Program-made: the position numbers and the translations under genes
Source of the DNA: Chiua virens
Lineage: Eukaryota > Basidiomycota > Agaricomycetes > Boletales > Boletaceae
Length of the DNA: 64,000 nt
Assembly: GCA_019787685.1 (NCBI GenBank)
Contig: JAHNUO010000009.1
Coordinates: forward strand, 248,001 to 312,000
Reading direction: 5' to 3'
Shown here: in pieces, positions 60,156 through 64,000 of the stretch
Layout of the letters: every line of letters begins with the position of its first letter
Numbering within the stretch: position 1 is the stretch's first letter
The notes under the pieces: model-generated
Databases searched by the model: none
What the model was told of the DNA's origin: nothing
The model's input: only the letters and a program-made list of their open reading frames with translations

Positions 60156-62100
60156 ATATCCTACCCTCTTGCGACTACTGAAGCTCACGACCTTCGTGCG
60201 CAGCTCTAGGAGGGTAACAATATCGCCAGCCATAAACACCATGTCCTCGACGTCAACCTGGAGACATATCTCTTCTACGCCCGCGAACAGCGCGACAAAG
60301 AGGCTGCTAAAGCCCTCAGAGCGAGTTACGGGCCTCCGAGTGGCTGGCTAAGCAAATTGCTTTCCGAGTCAACCGAAGCCACGGTCGCGATGTCGTTCCC
60401 GGCGATGAGAAGAAGTCGCTTGCTGACGAGACTAACATCCTTACTGTCAGTCCCGCCGAGTATCGCACCGCTTCCGGTTCACTTAGGACCGCTACCTGGG
60501 GTGCTGTCTCTATCTCATCGCTACAGGTGCGAGTACGTTCGCCCGGTTTTTACCCCCTGACTAGCGAGCTAGATATTCTTGGTCTATACACCGCACCCTA
60601 TGCCTTGGGATATGATCCCGGTGTTACATGTTTCATCGCTTTCGGTATCATAGGTTGCCTATAGCGGATTTCTCCTCCTGGCATATGTTCTTGAAATGGA
60701 TTCGAAGACTCAGATGGTTTGGTAGTTATTGGATCTACGGGACTTGGATTCTGTGTCGGTTTGTTTGATACATACCTTGCCAGCACATCAAATTCACAGG
60801 GTCGCAGTGTGCAACGTTTTGCAGAGCTTGCAATGCACAATATCGGTCTCATCATCCTTAGAAATGGCCAATTGGGTCTCTCGCAAATATCACAGTTCAA
60901 GGTATATATTTGCAGTGTTAATTAGGTCCCAACTTACTGGCTCTTCACGACTCTAGGTCTGCTTCAACAGTTTGCAATATCCCTCTGGATGTTAGCTGGT
61001 TCGGTATATCTGTAGTTTCCTCGCAACGATGAGCTCATACATTTGTAGGCATGCTTTGGGGTTAGATAAGGACATTGCAAAATTATTACTGTGATTATGA
61101 CGATGGCAGTTGTTTTGCGCACACCTCACCCAACTACCAGGCAGCCCAGAATCTTTATGTTATTCAGCCTGGGCCAGTGCAGGCTATGGTTATCAAGCAA
61201 CAGCAATTCCAGTCTCAACTCAATGGTATCGTGCAGATCGTGGTTGCTTACGATGCTTCGTAAGCCATCCCTCTCCGAATTCAAAATGTGGTTTCACTGA
61301 ATCTATCTTTGTCGAGTTCATGGCCGAGATGTGTCGACCGATGGACGTCTGGAAGACCATGGCATCTGCATAAGTCTTCGTATGCACTATATACATATAT
61401 TTTATTTTCGGGTTGTTCATGCTTGTTCGCCCTTATTGCTACAGTCTCCGTCTTCCGTGTAAATTTCTCAGCATGCTATGGTACCGAACTGTTCTGACGT
61501 CTTTCCTGCAGAATTCTCATACATCTTCCCACCATTCATAATCCTCGGCTACGTCATGTAGGTGGATGCCATGTCAACGGACCGTCCCTATGATGTCAAC
61601 AATCCCCACGCATCTACTTTTTTCTTCATTGAATCGTGTTCTTTCAGACAAGAAACGCTTTATATTCAACACCTGGAATGTGCTGATTACACTCGCTGGA
61701 CTCAGGCTGGCGACGGTCGGGCTGGCGGCGTATTCCGCCATCGAGGCGATTATCGCAGATTTTGCAAAGGGCAACTCTATGACGTCCTTTCGCTGCGCTT
61801 CCCCTGTTGGTTAACATTCAATTTCTCAAGCTTGCGCAATTGATGCGGACAACATTAAACATTTCCGATGGCCAAGTGGTCGGCGCACGCCCCAATATAT
61901 AACGAGTTGGTGCTCTCATATTCTCCATCAGCTGACCTAATACGATATATGTCAGACTATTATGACAGTCGATATATCGTGTGTCCTCAACGGAGGCATC
62001 CAATGAATCCTACCCCTCGGAGACGGGACGCTCAATTTCTCACCCGGTCCGAGATGGTGGCGAACGAGTGATGTTGCCTCGCGCTGGGACGTGCCTGAGA
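60156..62100 (+). pseudogene. Decayed copy of the amino-acid transporter at 63107
   Basis: Closely similar to the following gene at DNA level (for example AGATATTCTTGGTC and the CGCACC(C/G)TATGCCTT region). The start ATG has become ATA at 60156-60158. A 10-base deletion removes part of the second exon, and in-frame stops follow (TAG after GCCTA at 60656, TAG near 61060). Later fragments read FVEFMAEMCRPMDVWKTM. Several frames are broken, unlike the single-base faults elsewhere, so this is a real pseudogene. The right boundary is approximate. Confidence 0.75.
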
Positions 62101-63003
62101 ACGCCAAGTGTATTCAGGCGGCCTAGAGATTGGCATCTGGGCACCGCCTTGATACGAGCTGCAGCAAGTGGATTCCTGGTGTCCCTTTTGACTGGCGTTG
62201 ATTGCGCGTCTTCGTGGTGTGATACTTCTTGATTTGATTCAAAATGGACCGTGGAACATTCTTTATTATACTTAATTTCCAGGCAATGTCCGAGTCGAGC
62301 GCTTGATGTCGGAACTTCACTTGCACACGCTATGATTAGAGTGACGGTCTTCTGGTCTCGGAGGGCTGATGTGTAACTACGAGACTAAATATGTGCAGGC
62401 CTATTGGTAATGCTTGTATCCCAGTATCTTGTGTTGGGCCAGTGGCAGTGGTTGTGATTTAGATCATCATGTAAGCCGTGAGACCCTCCGAGAAGGATTT
62501 GTTCTGCGTCTCCAACCCTCACCAGTACCTCTCACGACGGTATCCAAAGCGTCGACCTCTCATAGTATACCTATCACACTGCATACTAGCACGCAGAAGA
62601 GCTCATCGGACCATCCAAACTATAAATATTGTTCCGATCAAATTGCAACAATAATGAAAAGTTCACCGCACCCAACTTGGTGCCGTCTCTTATCTTACCG
62701 CCCACTTCCTGGGAACTTGACCACTCAAGTTATAAATATCGCCTCCCAACAAGACAAATAGTACGGCAATGCAGTGGCAACCCAGCATTCTGTCTTCCTC
62801 CGCGGTGACAGGTGTTCCACATGTCCCAGCACTACCCGACGTCACACTCTCAGCTCCTGATCACGAGTACTTCCACGCGGAGGTCTGCCATATCCTTCTG
62901 GGGATCCACACCAGGTCCGATCATATATATGTTCTCATAGTATCGCTTGATTCACTATCTTGGAAATTTGCAGCACATGCCTTCGGATGATGTTGCACCA
63001 CTT
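62101..63003. other. Intergenic with no gene seen
   Basis: About 900 bases of spacer and promoter ahead of the transporter gene; only short unassigned frames (62414-62761, 62769-62990). Confidence 0.45.
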
Positions 63004-63010
63004 TATATAA
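63004..63010 (+). promoter_or_regulatory. TATA box of the transporter gene
   Basis: TATATAA, 97 bases upstream of the ATG at 63107. Confidence 0.5.
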
Positions 63011-63106
63011 ACGCCCCCACGACCCAGTTGGCGGCCAGGCACGTTCTATTTATGACCATCCTTTAAAGTGGCCGTCTCCCGATCCCACTCTCCTGCTTCT
63101 GTCGCC

Positions 63107-64000
63107 ATGTCGTACCCTCCTGCGGCTGTTGCAGCTCACGACCCTCGCGTGCATCTCCAAGAGGATGACGATGTCATTTCCCCCGAACATTATGTTCTCG
63201 AGGACGGTTTACCACCCAACCTCGAGGCGTATCTCTTCTACGCTCGGGAACAACGTGACAAGGAAGCTGCCGAAGCCCGGAAAGAGGGTAACAAGCCCCC
63301 GACTGGTTGGCTAAGTGAATTGTTCGGTTTGAATCGAATCAGCCGCGATCAAGACTCTGTCATTTCTGGCGACGAGAAGAAGCCTCCTGTTGACGAGACT
63401 GGCATCCTTGCCGTCACCGCTGCAGAGTATCGCGCCGCTTCTGGCTCTCTCAGGACCGCTACCTGGGGCGCTGTCTTCTATCTCATTACTACAGGTATGA
63501 GTATGTTCGCCCAGTTTTTACCCTCTGACTGGTGAGCTAGATATTCTTGGTCCATACACCGCACCGTATGCCTTCTCGGCGGTGGGATATGGTCCTGGTG
63601 TTGCATGTTTCGTCGCTTTCGGTATCATGGCCGCCTACAGCGGTTTCCTCCTCTGGCATATGTTCTTGAAATTGGATTCTGAGAGGTTCCCACTCAGATC
63701 GTTTGGCGATCTCGGTTATCGGATCTACTGGAACTTGGTTCCGCGTTGGTATGTCATACACATCCCTTGACAAGCACACCATATTCACAGGGTCGTAGTG
63801 TGCAATGTTTTGCAGAGCTTGCAACTCATCTTTAATGTCGCTCTCATTATTCTTGGAAACGGTCAAGGTCTCTCGCAAATGTCACAGTTCGAGGTATATA
63901 TTTGCATTGTGAACCAAGTTCCAAGCTGATTATTTTTTTCATGAATTTAGCTTTGCTTAGTGTTTGCAATGTCGTCTGGATGTTAGGTGGTCCGTCATAT
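63107..64000 (+). CDS. Amino-acid transporter (AAAP-like), truncated by the window edge
   Basis: The start at 63107 (MSYPPAAVAAHDPRVHLQE) opens a cytosolic N-tail with LEAYLFYAREQRDKEAAEAR. Spliced exons then give DILGPYTAPYAF, GVACFVAFGIMAAYSGFLLWHMFLKLDS and VVCNVLQSLQLIFNVALIIL, three membrane segments of the amino-acid/auxin permease layout. Substrate unknown. The last stretch (63958-63986) has one base missing, since the homologous pseudogene reads FAISLWMLAGS where this reads into a TAG. The remaining helices lie beyond 64000, so only the N-terminal part is seen. It is the intact sibling of the pseudogene at 60156. Confidence 0.8.

Overview
The window is nuclear DNA of a filamentous basidiomycete, most likely an Agaricomycete. 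Genes are dense on both strands and are cut by many 45-65 nt GT-AG introns. It carries a spermidine synthase-saccharopine dehydrogenase fusion, a gene arrangement known from basidiomycetes. It also has a FunK1-type fungal kinase, several basidiomycete-style F-box genes and two ricin-B-fold lectins. A polygalacturonase and a plant-sugar-type MFS transporter fit a plant-associated or saprotrophic lifestyle; the lectin and pectinase sequences remind me of Rhizoctonia/Ceratobasidium, but that is only an impression.

Layout. 0.1-12.2 kb is core nuclear biology: an ankyrin protein, a TOPORS-like RING E3 ligase, a homeodomain protein, the U5 snRNP protein DIM1, an Lsh/HELLS-type SNF2 remodeler and an F-box protein. 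At 12.9 kb there is an intron-containing tRNA-Glu(CTC) with its Pol III terminator. 14-18.7 kb holds a single-pass membrane protein, a GNAT acetyltransferase and oligoribonuclease REX2. 18.7-24.2 kb is gene-poor, with a decayed FunK1 kinase and a short diverged duplicated segment. 24.2-31 kb has a nucleotidyltransferase-like protein divergent from the mismatch-repair gene PMS1, then formamidase. 32.4-41.3 kb holds an intron-rich endopolygalacturonase, a cyclin-domain protein, and two ricin-B lectins flanking an F-box relic. 41.3-53.2 kb holds a divergent G-alpha subunit, an MFS transporter, a Ty1/copia integrase scrap and an HMG-box protein. 53.6-60 kb holds the SPE3-LYS9 fusion, farnesyltransferase beta, and an F-box protein ending in a CaaX box. 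The right edge has a dead and an apparently live (truncated by the window) copy of an amino-acid transporter.

How genes relate. Most are independent housekeeping genes, as expected in a eukaryote. Plausible functional links are the convergent farnesyltransferase-beta / CaaX F-box pair, the PMS1 divergent promoter, and the lectin duplicates. A window-wide pattern matters for any reader: at least ten conserved genes, including essential ones, need a one-base correction, mostly in a short homopolymer, to read through. This looks like residual sequencing error rather than mass gene death, so predicted proteins from this assembly should be treated with care. I found no clear evidence of an undescribed multi-gene system.
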